Of a DNA stretch of 64,000 nucleotides, positions 8,540 through 17,964 are shown piece after piece (the first letter of the stretch is position 1; each line of letters begins with the position of its first letter). The position numbers were made by a program, and so were the translations under genes. The DNA lies in contig NZ_PJRP01000009.1 in the NCBI RefSeq assembly GCF_002858765.1, forward strand, positions 218,974-282,973. Reading direction: 5' to 3'. Below the pieces are notes generated by a model. The model was not told the origin of the DNA and did no database searches. It saw only the letters and a list, made by a program, of their open reading frames with translations. The stretch is from Cupriavidus pauculus (GTDB taxonomy: Bacteria; Pseudomonadota; Gammaproteobacteria; Burkholderiales; Burkholderiaceae).

Positions 8540-9826
8540 ATGCCTTCGCTGCAATCCGTCATCTCCTGCCAGTCCGACTACGACCCCACCGCCCTGCCGG
8601 TGGACCAGGCCAACGCCATCATTGCCGATGTGGTGGATCCGGTCCGTGGCATCGAGCAGCTTGCGATTCGCACCGCCCTGGACCGCGTGCTGGCCGTCGA
8701 CGTGATCTCGCCGATCGACGTCCCCGCGCACGACAACTCGGCCATGGACGGCTACGCGTTCTCCAGCCTGGCGCTGGCCCAAGGTGACGCCAGTATCGCG
8801 CTGGAAGTCATCGGCACCGCCTATGCGGGCAACGCCTTTGCCGGCGAGGCACAGCCGGGCCAGGCCGTTCGCATCATGACTGGCGCCATCATGCCGGCGG
8901 GCTGCGACACCGTGATTCCACAGGAATTTGTCGAAATCCAGGCGGGCGGCAATCTGGTGCGTTTTGCGCCCGACGCGGTGCGGGCCGGCGACAACCGCCG
9001 GCTGCGCGGCGAAGACCTGACGCGCGGCCAGTCCGCATTGCGCGCGGGCCGGATCCTGACACCGGCCGACCTGGGGATGCTGGCATCGCTGGGCGTGGCC
9101 GAGGTGAAGGTACGCCGCCGCCTGCGGGTGGCGTTTTTCTCCACTGGCGATGAACTGCGCTCGATCGGCGAGCCGCTCGATCCGGGCTGCGTCTACGACT
9201 CGAATCGCTACACGCTGCACGGCATGCTGCGCAGGCTCAATGTGGAGCTGATCGACATGGGCGTGGTGCGCGACGAACCCGAAGCCATGGAGGCGGCATT
9301 CCGCAGCGCCTGCGAGAACGCCGATGCCATCATTACGTCAGGCGGCGTATCGGTCGGCGACGCCGACTATACGAAGCAGATCATGGAAAAACTGGGCGAC
9401 GTCACGTTCTGGAAGATCGCGATGCGTCCGGGGCGTCCGATGGCGTTCGGCCGGATTTCGTCGAACGGCCATGATGCAATGCTGTTCGGCCTGCCCGGCA
9501 ATCCCGTGGCCGTGATGGTCACCTTCTATCATTTCGTGCGCGGCGCGCTGCATCGGTTGATGGGTGCCAACGTGGCGCCGTTGCCGCGTATCCGCGTACG
9601 CACGACGACGCCGATTCGCAAGAAGCCCGGCCGCACCGAATTCCAGCGCGGGATTCTCGCGCCGGGCGCTGACGGCAATCTGGAGGTACGGTTGACGGGC
9701 CAGCAGGGATCGGGGGTGTTGCGTTCGATGAGCGAAGCCAATTGCTTTGTCGTGCTCGATCACGATCAGGGCTCGGTAGCCGCCGGCGACACCGTGCAAG
9801 TCATGCTGTTCGACGGCCTGGTCTGA
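8540..9826 (+). CDS. moeA: Molybdopterin molybdenumtransferase MoeA
   Basis: 428 residues. Inserts molybdate into adenylylated molybdopterin. Visible landmarks are VPAHDNSAMDGYAF near residue 66, the MoaB-like subdomain with ITSGGVSVGDADYTK around residue 265, the MRPGRPMAFG segment, and LFGLPGNPVAVMVTF. The C-terminal beta domain ends with VQVMLFDGLV. The length is close to the usual 400-430. It is the last gene of the moaA-mobA-moeA operon; I see no clear intrinsic terminator after it. Confidence 0.95.
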   Translation: MPSLQSVISCQSDYDPTALPVDQANAIIADVVDPVRGIEQLAIRTALDRVLAVDVISPIDVPAHDNSAMDGYAFSSLALAQGDASIALEVIGTAYAGNAFAGEAQPGQAVRIMTGAIMPAGCDTVIPQEFVEIQAGGNLVRFAPDAVRAGDNRRLRGEDLTRGQSALRAGRILTPADLGMLASLGVAEVKVRRRLRVAFFSTGDELRSIGEPLDPGCVYDSNRYTLHGMLRRLNVELIDMGVVRDEPEAMEAAFRSACENADAIITSGGVSVGDADYTKQIMEKLGDVTFWKIAMRPGRPMAFGRISSNGHDAMLFGLPGNPVAVMVTFYHFVRGALHRLMGANVAPLPRIRVRTTTPIRKKPGRTEFQRGILAPGADGNLEVRLTGQQGSGVLRSMSEANCFVVLDHDQGSVAAGDTVQVMLFDGLV

Positions 9827-10102
9827 CGTCCGGCACCCCGACTGCGGCGCCGGTATCGGGTGATGTCCCGCTACGCGGAACACTGCCCGGGACAACATGA
9901 ATCCTTCCGATTCATGCGTCACTTGCCTTGCCTGGCACTGGTCACCGCTGGCGGTGTCGTTTTTGTGCCGCATACATTGTCGGAAAGCACCGTTGCGGTC
10001 TGAAATGCCTCATCCGGCAGTGGGGCGGTCTAGGCGTCGCAGGCCCCAATCGCTACACTTGCACCACGAAAATCCGAATCCCCCAATATCTTGTCTGTCG
10101 TC

Positions 10103-10384
10103 ATGCACCAGGAGATCGCGTACCTCCATCCCGTCAAGACTGCCCGCGCACTTGTGCTGGTCTATCTGTGCTTTTCGGTGCCGATCGTGGCCATGGGCCT
10201 GTTCGTCGCCTTCGTGCGCTACGGCGATCTGCCCGGCATCGCAGTCTTCACCGCCCTGATCCTCAACGCACTGATCGGCTTTGGCCTGCTCTGGCTGGGC
10301 TGCCGCGCCTACAACTGGGTGGCCGCGCGATTTGGCGGCATCGAGGTTCACATCCGTGAACTGAGCCCCGAAGACCGCCAGTAA
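10103..10384 (+). CDS. Small inner-membrane protein of unknown function
   Basis: 93 residues, beginning MHQEIAYLHPVKTARALVLV. Two hydrophobic helices are clear, at about 16-38 (LVLVYLCFSVPIVAMGLFVAF) and 48-68 (AVFTALILNALIGFGLLWLG), with a charged C-terminal tail ending ELSPEDRQ. No known domain is recognised. An in-frame TTG twelve bases upstream (10091) is an alternative start; neither has a good ribosome-binding site. The composition is that of a genuine membrane protein and the frame is uninterrupted, so I judge it real. It converges on rmuC with only 46 bases between the stops, and nothing in the context points to a job. Confidence 0.65.
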   Translation: MHQEIAYLHPVKTARALVLVYLCFSVPIVAMGLFVAFVRYGDLPGIAVFTALILNALIGFGLLWLGCRAYNWVAARFGGIEVHIRELSPEDRQ

Positions 10385-10430
10385 TTGCGACCAGGCCGGC
10401 ATCCGCCCGGTCATTAGGCCATTAGGCCTA

Positions 10431-11810
10431 CTAGACCAATCGGTCTTCTTGCTGCCCCGCGCTCTCGTCAGCCGGGGCGCTATCGGTAGCTGGATCGGTG
10501 GTTGTTTCCGCGCCCGTCATTCCTGACGTTCCCAGCAGCTGCTCCGCGATCTCGCCCGGCAGCGCCTCCACGGTGCGCAGCTTGCGCTCCATCTGTCTGG
10601 TACGGACTTCCGCCTGCTCGATATTGCGTGCCGCACGCACCAGCGTATCGCGCGTCTTCGCCAGAACTTCGCCAAATTTGCCGAATTCCGTCTTCACGGC
10701 ACCCAGCACTTCCCACACTTCGCTCGACCGCTTTTCCAGCGCCAGCGTCCGGAATCCCATCTGCAGGCTGTTGAGCAGCGCCGTCAGCGTCGTGGGGCCG
10801 GCCACGGTCACCCGGAAATCGCGCTGCAGCATGTCAGTCAGCCCCGGCCGCCGCAAGACTTCCGCATAGAGGCCTTCGGTGGGCAGGAACAGGATGGCGA
10901 AGTCGGTGGTGGCCGGCGGCGCCAGGTATTTCTCGGCGATGGTCTGCGCCTCGCGGCGTACCGCCACTTCCAGCTCCCGGCTGGCCGTGTTCACGCCGTC
11001 CACGTCGCCGCGCTCCTGCGCGTCGATCAGCCGCTCGTACTGCTCCTTCGGAAACTTGGCGTCGATGGGCAACCAGACCGGGCTACCACCCACCTCGCGG
11101 CCAGGCAGGCGGATGGCAAACTCCACGCGCGCCCCGGAGTTGCGCACGGTCTCCACGTTCTTGCTGTACTGATCCGGTGTCAGAATCTGCTCGAGCAGCA
11201 TGGCCAACTGCACTTCACCCCAGGTGCCTCGCGTCTTGACGTTGGTCAGCACCCGCTTGAGATCCCCTACCCCCTGCGCCAGCATCTGCATTTCGCCCAG
11301 CCCGCGATGCACCTGCTCCAGGCGCTCGGACACCAGCTTGAACGATTCGCCCAGCCGTTGCTCCAGCGTGGCGTGCAGCTTCTCGTCCACCGTGCGTCGC
11401 ATTTCCTCCAGTTTGGTCGCGTTATTGGCCTCGATGTCGCGCAGCTTCTGCTCCAGCGTCGTGCGCACGTCGGCCAGCCGCCGTTCATTGGCTTCAGACA
11501 TCTGCGCAAGCTGTTGCTGCTGCACCGTGGCGATGCTGGTCAGCTGTGTCGACAACTGCTGCTGGAACCGCAGCATGTGCTGCCCCGATTCGCTGCGATT
11601 GCCGCGCGCCGTTTCGGCCAGCTCGGTGCGCAGCTCGCGCTCCAGGCGCTCCAGCCCACGCGCGGTGTCCTCGCGCACGTCGTCGCGCAGGTCGCCCAGC
11701 ATCGGCAACAGTTCGCCGGTGCCGGCGCGGGACTGGCGCATCAACAGCACGATCAACAGGATTACGGCCGCCACCGCGGCGGCCAGGGTCAGCAAGGGAA
11801 TGAGCGACAT
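10431..11810 (-). CDS. rmuC: DNA recombination protein RmuC
   Basis: 459 residues. A single N-terminal membrane helix (LLTLAAAVAAVILLIVLL, residues 6-23) is followed by a long coiled coil (about 40-200). The RmuC domain then carries GTWGEVQLAMLLEQILTPDQY and the nuclease-like segment LPIDAKFPKEQYERL with KRSSEVWEVLGAVKTEFG further on. RmuC limits inversions and other rearrangements at short inverted repeats in E. coli; its biochemical activity is poorly defined, though the fold resembles restriction-enzyme-like nucleases. The C-terminus is an acidic Ala/Thr/Asp tail. Length is typical. It lies 28 bases downstream of the 2-hydroxyacid dehydrogenase gene on the same strand. Confidence 0.93.
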   Translation of the reverse strand: MSLIPLLTLAAAVAAVILLIVLLMRQSRAGTGELLPMLGDLRDDVREDTARGLERLERELRTELAETARGNRSESGQHMLRFQQQLSTQLTSIATVQQQQLAQMSEANERRLADVRTTLEQKLRDIEANNATKLEEMRRTVDEKLHATLEQRLGESFKLVSERLEQVHRGLGEMQMLAQGVGDLKRVLTNVKTRGTWGEVQLAMLLEQILTPDQYSKNVETVRNSGARVEFAIRLPGREVGGSPVWLPIDAKFPKEQYERLIDAQERGDVDGVNTASRELEVAVRREAQTIAEKYLAPPATTDFAILFLPTEGLYAEVLRRPGLTDMLQRDFRVTVAGPTTLTALLNSLQMGFRTLALEKRSSEVWEVLGAVKTEFGKFGEVLAKTRDTLVRAARNIEQAEVRTRQMERKLRTVEALPGEIAEQLLGTSGMTGAETTTDPATDSAPADESAGQQEDRLV

Positions 11811-11838
11811 GGAAATGAAGGCTGGCGATCCGTGCCGA

Positions 11839-12843
11839 TCAGCGGCGGCGCGGCATGACCTCGGGATTGATCACGGTCTGGGGCTTGCCGGCCTGCGGAC
11901 CCGCGTCGAGCGCGGCAATCAGGTTGTCGGCCGCCAGGTTGGCCATGGCACGGCGGGTTTTTTCCGACGCGCTGGCGATGTGCGGCGTCAGCACGACGTT
12001 GGGCACGGTCAGCAGGTCAGGATGCACGTTCGGCTCGCCCTCGAACACATCGAGCCCCGCAGCAAAGATCTTGCGATCGCGCAGCGCGGCGGCCAGCGCA
12101 CCGTCGTCGACAATGCCGCCGCGCGCCAGGTTGATCAGCGTGGCAGTGGGTTTCATCAGCGCCAGTTCCGCCGCGCCCATCGCGTGATGGCTCTCGGGGC
12201 TGTACGGCAGCACCAGAATCAGATGGTCCGACTGCTTCAGCAGTTCGGTCTTGGTCACATAGCGCGCATTGAGCGATTGCTCGACATCGGCCGGCAACTG
12301 GCTGCGGTTGTGGTACAGCACCTGCATGCCGAAGCCCGCCGCACGGCGGGCCAAGCCCTGGCCGATGCGCCCCATGCCGAGGATGCCCAGCGTGCTGCCG
12401 TACACGTCCATGCCCACGAGCATGTCGTAGCTCCAGCGCTCCCACTTGCCGGCGCGCAGGTAGTGCTCGCTCTCGGTCACACGGCGTGCGGTGGCCATCA
12501 GCAGCGCCCAGCCGAAATCGGCGGTGGTCTCGGTCAGCACGTCGGGCGTGTTCGTCGCCACGATCCCCGCGGCGGTCAGCGCCGGCACGTCGAGGTTGTT
12601 GTAGCCCACCGCCATGTTGCAGACCGCCCGCAGTTGCGGCAGCGTGGCAACCAGGTCGCCGTCGATCCTGTCGGCGGCATTGGCCAGCACGCCGGCCTTG
12701 CCGGCCAGCCGCGCCCGCAACGCCGCGGCGTCGAGGACCAGGTCCTCCTGGTTGGCATCGACATCGAAATATTGCGAAAGACGCTCGATCACATCGGGAA
12801 AGATGGCGCGCGTGACAAGGACAGGGGGCTTCATGGCAGTCAT
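11839..12843 (-). CDS. D-isomer-specific 2-hydroxyacid dehydrogenase (glyoxylate/hydroxypyruvate reductase type)
   Basis: 334 residues from MTAMKPPVLVT. It has the Rossmann motif GILGMGRIGQGLARR (about residue 155) and the catalytic triad in its usual contexts: Arg in NLARGGIVDDGALAAAL, Glu in DVFEGEP and His in LTPHIAS. The family uses NAD(P)H to reduce glyoxylate, hydroxypyruvate or similar 2-keto acids; the precise substrate is not readable. The start chosen overlaps the antiporter stop in an ATGA arrangement (12840-12843), which suggests coupling. The next ATG three codons on (MKPPVL, 12834) is equally consistent with homologues, and neither has an obvious ribosome-binding site. Confidence 0.92.
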   Translation of the reverse strand: MTAMKPPVLVTRAIFPDVIERLSQYFDVDANQEDLVLDAAALRARLAGKAGVLANAADRIDGDLVATLPQLRAVCNMAVGYNNLDVPALTAAGIVATNTPDVLTETTADFGWALLMATARRVTESEHYLRAGKWERWSYDMLVGMDVYGSTLGILGMGRIGQGLARRAAGFGMQVLYHNRSQLPADVEQSLNARYVTKTELLKQSDHLILVLPYSPESHHAMGAAELALMKPTATLINLARGGIVDDGALAAALRDRKIFAAGLDVFEGEPNVHPDLLTVPNVVLTPHIASASEKTRRAMANLAADNLIAALDAGPQAGKPQTVINPEVMPRRR

Positions 12844-14270
12844 ACGTGGAAGAAGAGGAACGTCATCACCAGGAACAGCGGCACCAGCACGGCGCAGGAC
12901 CACGCCATGTAGCCGAAGAAGCTCGGCATGCGCACGCCACGGCTTTCGGCAATCGCCTTGACCATCAGGTTTGGCGCATTGCCGATATACGTGTTGGCGC
13001 CCATGAACACGGCGCCCGCCGAGATGGCGGCCAGCGTCGACGCATCGCGCGTCATCAGCGTGGCCGCATCGCCGCCGGCGGTATTGAAGAACACCAGGTA
13101 GGTCGGCGCGTTATCCAGGAACGACGACAGGATGCCCGTGGCCCAGAAGTACATGCTGTCGATCGGCTGCCCGTTGCCGTCGCTGACCGCCCGGATCACG
13201 CCCGCGAACGCGCCATCGGTGCCGGCCTTCAGCATGGCGATGACCGGAATGATCGTCAGGAAGATGCCGGCAAACAGCTTGCCCACCTCGAGCATCGGTT
13301 CCCAGTTGAACTCGTTGCCACTGCGCGCGGCATGCGGAGTCGCCAGCAGCGACACCACGGTCACCACGATGAGCAGCCCGTCGCGCACCAGCGCGGGCAG
13401 CGGTACCTCCGTGCCCATGACGTCGAAGGCGATGCCGGGCTTCCACAGCCCGCTCATCAGCACCAGGCCCACCACGGCCACCAGCAGCACGAAATTGATC
13501 TTGCCTTCGAGCCGGATGCCCGCCGAGTCCGGCGTCGGATCTTGCGCCTGCGGCAGTTCTTCCTCCCGCTTGAGAAAGTAATAGCGGTCGATGACGTAGA
13601 ACAGCGCCAGCAGCACCACCCAGATAAAGATCGTCTCGGGCAGGATGTTGCGCAGCGTCCAGGAGAACTCCACGCCCTTGAGGAAGCCCAGGAACAGCGG
13701 CGGATCGCCAAGCGGCGTCAGCGCGCCGCCGGCATTGGCCACCAGGAAGATGAAGAACACCACCACATGGGCCACGTGGCGCCGGTTGTCATTGGCGCGC
13801 AGCAGCGGCCGGATCAGCAGCATCGCGGCGCCCGTCGTCCCCATCAGGCTGGCCAGCACGGTGCCCAGCGCCAGGATGCCGGTGTTCAGCCGTGGCGTGG
13901 CGTGCAGGTTGCCCCGCACGCAGATGCCGCCCGCCACCACATAGAGCGCGGTCAGCAGGACGATGAACGGGATGTACTCGGCCAGCAGCGCATGCGCGGC
14001 GTTGGCCACGGCCGCGTGCAGGCCGAACTGCGCGGCAAACGGCACCAGGAACAGCGCCGCCCAGGCTGCGGCGATCTTGCCGTAGTGGTGATGCCAGAAT
14101 TTGGGCGCGACCAGCGGAAACAGCGCGATCGACAGCAGGATGCCGGCGAACGGCACACCCCAGACGGGCGACAGCGCGGCACCATCGAAGTCGGCCGCGA
14201 ATGCCACGGCCGGCGACAGGAGCAACGTGGCAAGCAGATATTGAGGAAGCAGCGTGGCAACACGACACAT
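12840..14270 (-). CDS. Sodium:proton antiporter (NhaD/CitMHS-like ion transporter)
   Basis: 476 residues with about eleven to twelve hydrophobic segments. The start is MCRVATLLPQ, preceded by a good AAGGAGAT ribosome-binding site; the N-terminus looks like a cleavable signal (ATLLLSPAVAFAADF). Family landmarks are the GTTGAAMLLIRPLL segment, VANAGGALTPLGDPPLFLGFLKG, LDNAPTYLVFFNTAGG and GANTYIGNAPNLMVKAIAE. These duplicated NAGG.L.P.GDPP and NAPN motifs are typical of the ion-transporter superfamily that includes NhaD antiporters and citrate carriers. Na+/H+ exchange is the usual annotation for this subgroup; the transported ion is inference. An upstream in-frame ATG (14393) gives a Cys-rich, unlikely extension. 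It is coupled to the following dehydrogenase gene by a 4-base overlap. Confidence 0.85.
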   Translation of the reverse strand: MCRVATLLPQYLLATLLLSPAVAFAADFDGAALSPVWGVPFAGILLSIALFPLVAPKFWHHHYGKIAAAWAALFLVPFAAQFGLHAAVANAAHALLAEYIPFIVLLTALYVVAGGICVRGNLHATPRLNTGILALGTVLASLMGTTGAAMLLIRPLLRANDNRRHVAHVVVFFIFLVANAGGALTPLGDPPLFLGFLKGVEFSWTLRNILPETIFIWVVLLALFYVIDRYYFLKREEELPQAQDPTPDSAGIRLEGKINFVLLVAVVGLVLMSGLWKPGIAFDVMGTEVPLPALVRDGLLIVVTVVSLLATPHAARSGNEFNWEPMLEVGKLFAGIFLTIIPVIAMLKAGTDGAFAGVIRAVSDGNGQPIDSMYFWATGILSSFLDNAPTYLVFFNTAGGDAATLMTRDASTLAAISAGAVFMGANTYIGNAPNLMVKAIAESRGVRMPSFFGYMAWSCAVLVPLFLVMTFLFFHV

Positions 14271-14476
14271 CAGACAGCAATCTCCTTTATCGCAACACAC
14301 GCCGTCACAGGTGCAAGACACGGATTCGCGTGTGAGACAGACGACAAGGCGCACGCGTCCGGAGTGGTTACCAGGGCGGTGGGACAGCAGCACGCGGCGA
14401 AGGGCCCAGTGTAAAGCAAACCCTTTTGAGAATGGTCTGAAAGTGCCTCAATCCACCGCGCCACAGGGCGCGCCGC

Positions 14477-15163
14477 TCATTGCTGATCGACCAGGATCAC
14501 GTGTACCCGATACGGGCCGTGGGCACCCAGCACGATGGTCTGCTCGATATCGCCCGTGCGCGACGGTCCGCTGATGATATTGGTGGCGCGCGGCAGCTGG
14601 CCGTGTTCGGCACGCATGCGCGCGAACGCCTCTTCCAGATTGGCGACGATGCGCGAGACCGGAACCACCGCGATATGGGTTTCCGGCAGCAGCGCGGCCG
14701 ACGCGAAGGTATCGGGCCCCGACAGCAGCATCAGCGAGCCGGTCTCGGCAATCGCCACGAAGCAGCCCGTGATGCCGACCAGATCGCCATGCTCGCGGTC
14801 TGCCTGCGGCTCGCGCACGGGCGGGCGGCATTCCACCTCCAGGCCCTGCGCGGCCCACGGCAGCTCGCCCAGGCTGGTCCACGCCACGGCGCGGCGCGAC
14901 AGCTTCAGACCGTCGAGATAATGCAGCGCGGCGCCAGGCACCTCGGCCAACGTGGCCACGCGGTCCACCGTGGACGCCATCTTCTGCGCCTGCACGCTGA
15001 ACGCCGCGACGCGATCTTCGCCTACATCGGGCTGCGGCCCCTGCGGATGGCGCGTCAGGTAGTCGGCCACGGCGTCGCGCTCACCTTGCGTCACCGTCAC
15101 CCCCCTGCCCTGGGCGGCACGAATGCGGGCGAAGATGCGGTCACGGGCGGCGTTCGTTTCCAT
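14477..15163 (-). CDS. lutC: LutC/YkgG-family (LUD domain) lactate utilisation protein
   Basis: 228 residues starting METNAARDRIFARIRAAQGR. The LUD domain features ITGCFVAIAETGSLMLLSG (around residue 130), the ETHIAVVPVSRIVANLEEAF segment and NIISGPSRTGDIEQTIVLGAHGP near the C-terminus. In lutABC operons this subunit works with two iron-sulfur proteins to oxidise L-lactate. Here lutA and lutB are not adjacent: the antiporter gene lies downstream and pncB upstream, so the lactate role is a family statement and cannot be confirmed from context. No missing motif is obvious. Confidence 0.88.
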   Translation of the reverse strand: METNAARDRIFARIRAAQGRGVTVTQGERDAVADYLTRHPQGPQPDVGEDRVAAFSVQAQKMASTVDRVATLAEVPGAALHYLDGLKLSRRAVAWTSLGELPWAAQGLEVECRPPVREPQADREHGDLVGITGCFVAIAETGSLMLLSGPDTFASAALLPETHIAVVPVSRIVANLEEAFARMRAEHGQLPRATNIISGPSRTGDIEQTIVLGAHGPYRVHVILVDQQ

Positions 15164-15232
15164 GATGTGGGCCTGAAGGGTTGCGGGGCCTGGTGATTAT
15201 AAGAAAACCACGATGCCCGTGGATGAATCCGG

Positions 15233-16411
15233 TTAAGCGGACAGCTGAACGTCAAACACCTGCCGCAGGTACGACAGGTAGCCCGGATCGTCGCACATGG
15301 TCTTTTCGGGCGTATCCGACAGCTTGGCCACCGGCTGGCCATTGCAGCGGACCATCTTGATGACGATCTGCAGCGGCGTGTAGCCAAGGTCGTTGGTCAG
15401 GTTCGTGCCCACGCCGAAGGCCAGCTTGCAGCGGCCATGAAAGCGCTCGTAGAGCTCGATGACCTTTGGAATATTCAGCGCGTCGCTGAAGATTAGCGTC
15501 TTGCCGCGCGGGTCCACGCGATTGGCCGCATAGTGCGCGATCATGCGTTCGCCCCACTCCAACGGGTCGCCCGAGTCGTGCCGCACGCCGTCGAACAGCT
15601 TGCAGAAGTACAGGTCGAAGTCGCGCAGGAACGCGTCGAAGCCGTAGGTGTCCGACAGCGCAATGCCCAGGTCGCCGCGATATTCGCGCGCCCAGTTCTC
15701 CAGCGCGTAGACCTGCGAGTCGCGCAGGCGCGGACCCAGTGCCTGGCACGCCTGCAGGTATTCATGCGCCATCGTGCCCAGCGGCGTCATGTTGTGCATC
15801 CGCGCGAAGTGGACGTTGCTGGTGCCGGCCAGCTGGTGGCCAAGGATGTCGCGCATCGACAGCAACACCTCTTCCTGCCAGTCGCGGGAAAAACGCCGGC
15901 GGGTGCCGTAGTCCGCGATCACGCAGTCCTGGTACTTCGACGCCTTCAGCAGGGCCAGCTTGGCTTCCAGCCGGCGGCGTCCTTCGTCCAGGTCGGCCTG
16001 CGGCTGCGTCCGGCGGAAGTAGACCTCGTTGACGATGGCCAGCAGCGGGATCTCGAACAGGATGGTATGCAGCCACGGCCCGCGAATCGTGATGTCGATT
16101 TCGCCGTTGCCCTTGGCAGACGGCTGCACGACCACGTACTTCTGGTTCAGGTGGAACAGGGCCAGGAAATCGACGAAATCGCTCTTGATGAAGCGCATGC
16201 CGCGCAGGTAGGTCAGTTCGTCGTCGGAAAAGCGCAGCTCGCAGAGTTGCCGGATCTCGTCGAGGATCTCGTCGACATACGGCGTCAGGTCGACCCCGGC
16301 GTTGCGGCACTTGAAACGGTATTCGACCTCGGCCTGCGGAAAGTGATGCAGCACCACCTGCATCATCGTGAACTTGTACAGGTCGGTGTCGAGCAGGGAA
16401 CGGATGATCAT
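15233..16411 (-). CDS. pncB: Nicotinate phosphoribosyltransferase
   Basis: 392 residues. Joins nicotinate to PRPP to give nicotinate mononucleotide in NAD salvage, with ATP hydrolysis through a phospho-His intermediate. The opening is [18 protein letters not shown], where the conserved TDLYKFTM helps bind the base. Other blocks are [34 protein letters not shown] (the catalytic His region), and the phosphate-binding [10 protein letters not shown] and [11 protein letters not shown]. Length matches the bacterial PncB type. The 69-base gap to lutC leaves room for a shared or separate transcript. Confidence 0.96.
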   Translation of the reverse strand: MIIRSLLDTDLYKFTMMQVVLHHFPQAEVEYRFKCRNAGVDLTPYVDEILDEIRQLCELRFSDDELTYLRGMRFIKSDFVDFLALFHLNQKYVVVQPSAKGNGEIDITIRGPWLHTILFEIPLLAIVNEVYFRRTQPQADLDEGRRRLEAKLALLKASKYQDCVIADYGTRRRFSRDWQEEVLLSMRDILGHQLAGTSNVHFARMHNMTPLGTMAHEYLQACQALGPRLRDSQVYALENWAREYRGDLGIALSDTYGFDAFLRDFDLYFCKLFDGVRHDSGDPLEWGERMIAHYAANRVDPRGKTLIFSDALNIPKVIELYERFHGRCKLAFGVGTNLTNDLGYTPLQIVIKMVRCNGQPVAKLSDTPEKTMCDDPGYLSYLRQVFDVQLSA

Positions 16412-16503
16412 AGCGAAGCCAAGGCTTGGGGCGCGGCGAAGTCAGGCCATCATGCTAACCGAAAGTCACGCGCGGCATAGGGATGGCCGGCTGGCACGCG
16501 GGG

Positions 16504-17064
16504 TCAGCCGCCGTCGAGCCCCCGCAGCGCTGGGGATGTCTGGTGGCCGGGCTGCCGCGATTGCAGGCACCACAGCCGCTGGCCCTGATCGCCATGGCAG
16601 GTGACCAGCGTGGCCTGGGTGCGTGGCACGGCGGCGGGCAGCGGATCGGCAAACGTGGCCGAGGCGACCATGATGCGCTCCTGGTAGACCGGCTGCCCCG
16701 CGCGGTCGAAGCGCAGGACCTGTATCAGGGTATCGGGCGAAGGCTGCAGATCCTTGCCGCACGGCAGGAAGCCGTCGCGGTTGCAGTTCGCCATGGCCAT
16801 CCCCGCCGGCGTACGGATGACGCTGAAGCTGTCCCAGTCAAAGGCAGTCAGCGCAGAAAGCGCCACGGGCTGATCGGTACGCGCCCGCCACGCCACCAGC
16901 CGGGACACCACGCTATCGGCCATTTCCCCTGGACGCGGCGGCGCCGGCTGGGCGGCGGCGTCGGCACCCAGCAGGGCGCAGAAAAGCACCGTGGCGCTGG
17001 CCAGGCGGACCATCCGGCTACTCGCCGGGCCACCTGCCGGGCACCCCATCAAGCTGGCTGGCAT
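16504..17064 (-). CDS. Putative secreted protein of unknown function
   Basis: 186 residues from MPASLMGCPA, chosen because an AAGGGA ribosome-binding site sits seven bases upstream. A signal-peptide core follows (MVRLASATVLFCALLGADAAAQ), and a start at that inner Met (17013) would give a more classical signal. The mature part has conserved-looking FDWDSFSVIRTPAGMAMANC, GFLPCGKDL and TCHGDQGQRLWC segments with four or more cysteines, as expected for a periplasmic protein stabilised by disulfides. No family is recognised. It stands alone between pncB and the divergent fdxA. The last 20 residues are low complexity (QSRQPGHQTSPALRGLDGG). Confidence 0.6.
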   Translation of the reverse strand: MPASLMGCPAGGPASSRMVRLASATVLFCALLGADAAAQPAPPRPGEMADSVVSRLVAWRARTDQPVALSALTAFDWDSFSVIRTPAGMAMANCNRDGFLPCGKDLQPSPDTLIQVLRFDRAGQPVYQERIMVASATFADPLPAAVPRTQATLVTCHGDQGQRLWCLQSRQPGHQTSPALRGLDGG

Positions 17065-17503
17065 GAACAAATCCCTTCGCAAGATTGCTGTCGATCAATG
17101 TGCTCGCAACGCACGGGAGCAAAACGGAAACGGCCTGCGGGCGCACCCGCGGGCCTGAAAAGCCACGCATGACACAGGGGAATAGTAGTCCGGGAGCCCG
17201 CCGCGCGGAGCCCATTCCGCCCGGAATCTGGCGCCAGAGGCCACTCAGGGGCCTATTTCGCACCAAAAATACATAAAGAAATAAGAAAACTATCTGACCC
17301 GGCTATATAGACTCACTATCCTTGCGAGAAGGCTCAGCTACAATATCGGTCTTTGAAAGGCCTCGGCCCTCGCTCGCCCCAAGTTATCCCGATTGACACG
17401 CGCGGTGTTTGGCGCGTATCGGACAACTCGCAAGAGCGACCGGCAAGAATCCGGCCTTGGACAATATCCCCATCGAAGACCGATCCGTTTTTCTGGAACC
17501 GAA
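17065..17503. other. fdxA upstream region
   Basis: 439 bases without a convincing gene. From 17262 to 17350 the DNA turns unusually A+T-rich for this genome, with TATATA (17304-17309) and TACAAT (17339-17344) as -10-like elements facing fdxA, but no good -35 at standard spacing. An AAGGCCTCGGCC stretch follows at about 17357. The fdxA promoter is expected here, and a promoter for the divergent secreted protein close to 17080-17120. I see no riboswitch or repeat. Confidence 0.4.
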
Positions 17504-17827
17504 ATGACTCACGTTGTCACCGAAGCCTGCATCCGTTGCCGTTACACCGACTGCGTTGATGTGTGTCCGGTCGATTGTTTCCGCGAAGGCCCGAACTTCC
17601 TGGCCATCGATCCCGACGAGTGCATCGACTGCGCCGTGTGCGTGGCCGAGTGCCCGGTGAACGCGATTTACGCCGAGGAAGATGTGCCCGGCGACCAGCA
17701 GCAGTTCATTGACCTGAACGTCGAACTGGCCCGCAACTGGCCGTCCATCACCAAGACCAAGGCCCCGCTGGCCGAAGCCGAGGAATGGAAGGACGCCACC
17801 GACAAGCTGCAATACCTGCAGCGCTAA
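17504..17827 (+). CDS. fdxA: Seven-iron ferredoxin FdxA
   Basis: 107 residues. A bacterial-type ferredoxin carrying one [3Fe-4S] and one [4Fe-4S] cluster. The first cysteine group is C9-x2-C12-x4-C17-x3-C21-P with C25; the second is C40-x2-C43-x2-C46-x3-C50-P. The C-terminal extension (residues 60-107, ARNWPSITKTKAPLAEAEEW) is the long tail usual in FdxA. The start is the ATG of MTHVVTEAC; longer frames upstream are not conserved in style. It is followed 137 bases later by a ferredoxin-NADP reductase gene on the same strand, so the two probably form an electron-transfer pair. Confidence 0.95.
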   Translation: MTHVVTEACIRCRYTDCVDVCPVDCFREGPNFLAIDPDECIDCAVCVAECPVNAIYAEEDVPGDQQQFIDLNVELARNWPSITKTKAPLAEAEEWKDATDKLQYLQR

Positions 17828-17964
17828 GAAAAGACTGACGCGACGGGCGGCAAATACTGCTGGCGGCACGCCGGCATTGCTTGCCCAGCGTCGCAGAAAG
17901 CCGTCCCCACGCGCTTTCCCGTAATACCGGGCACCTGCCGTGCCCACAACGTATCAGGACGAAT

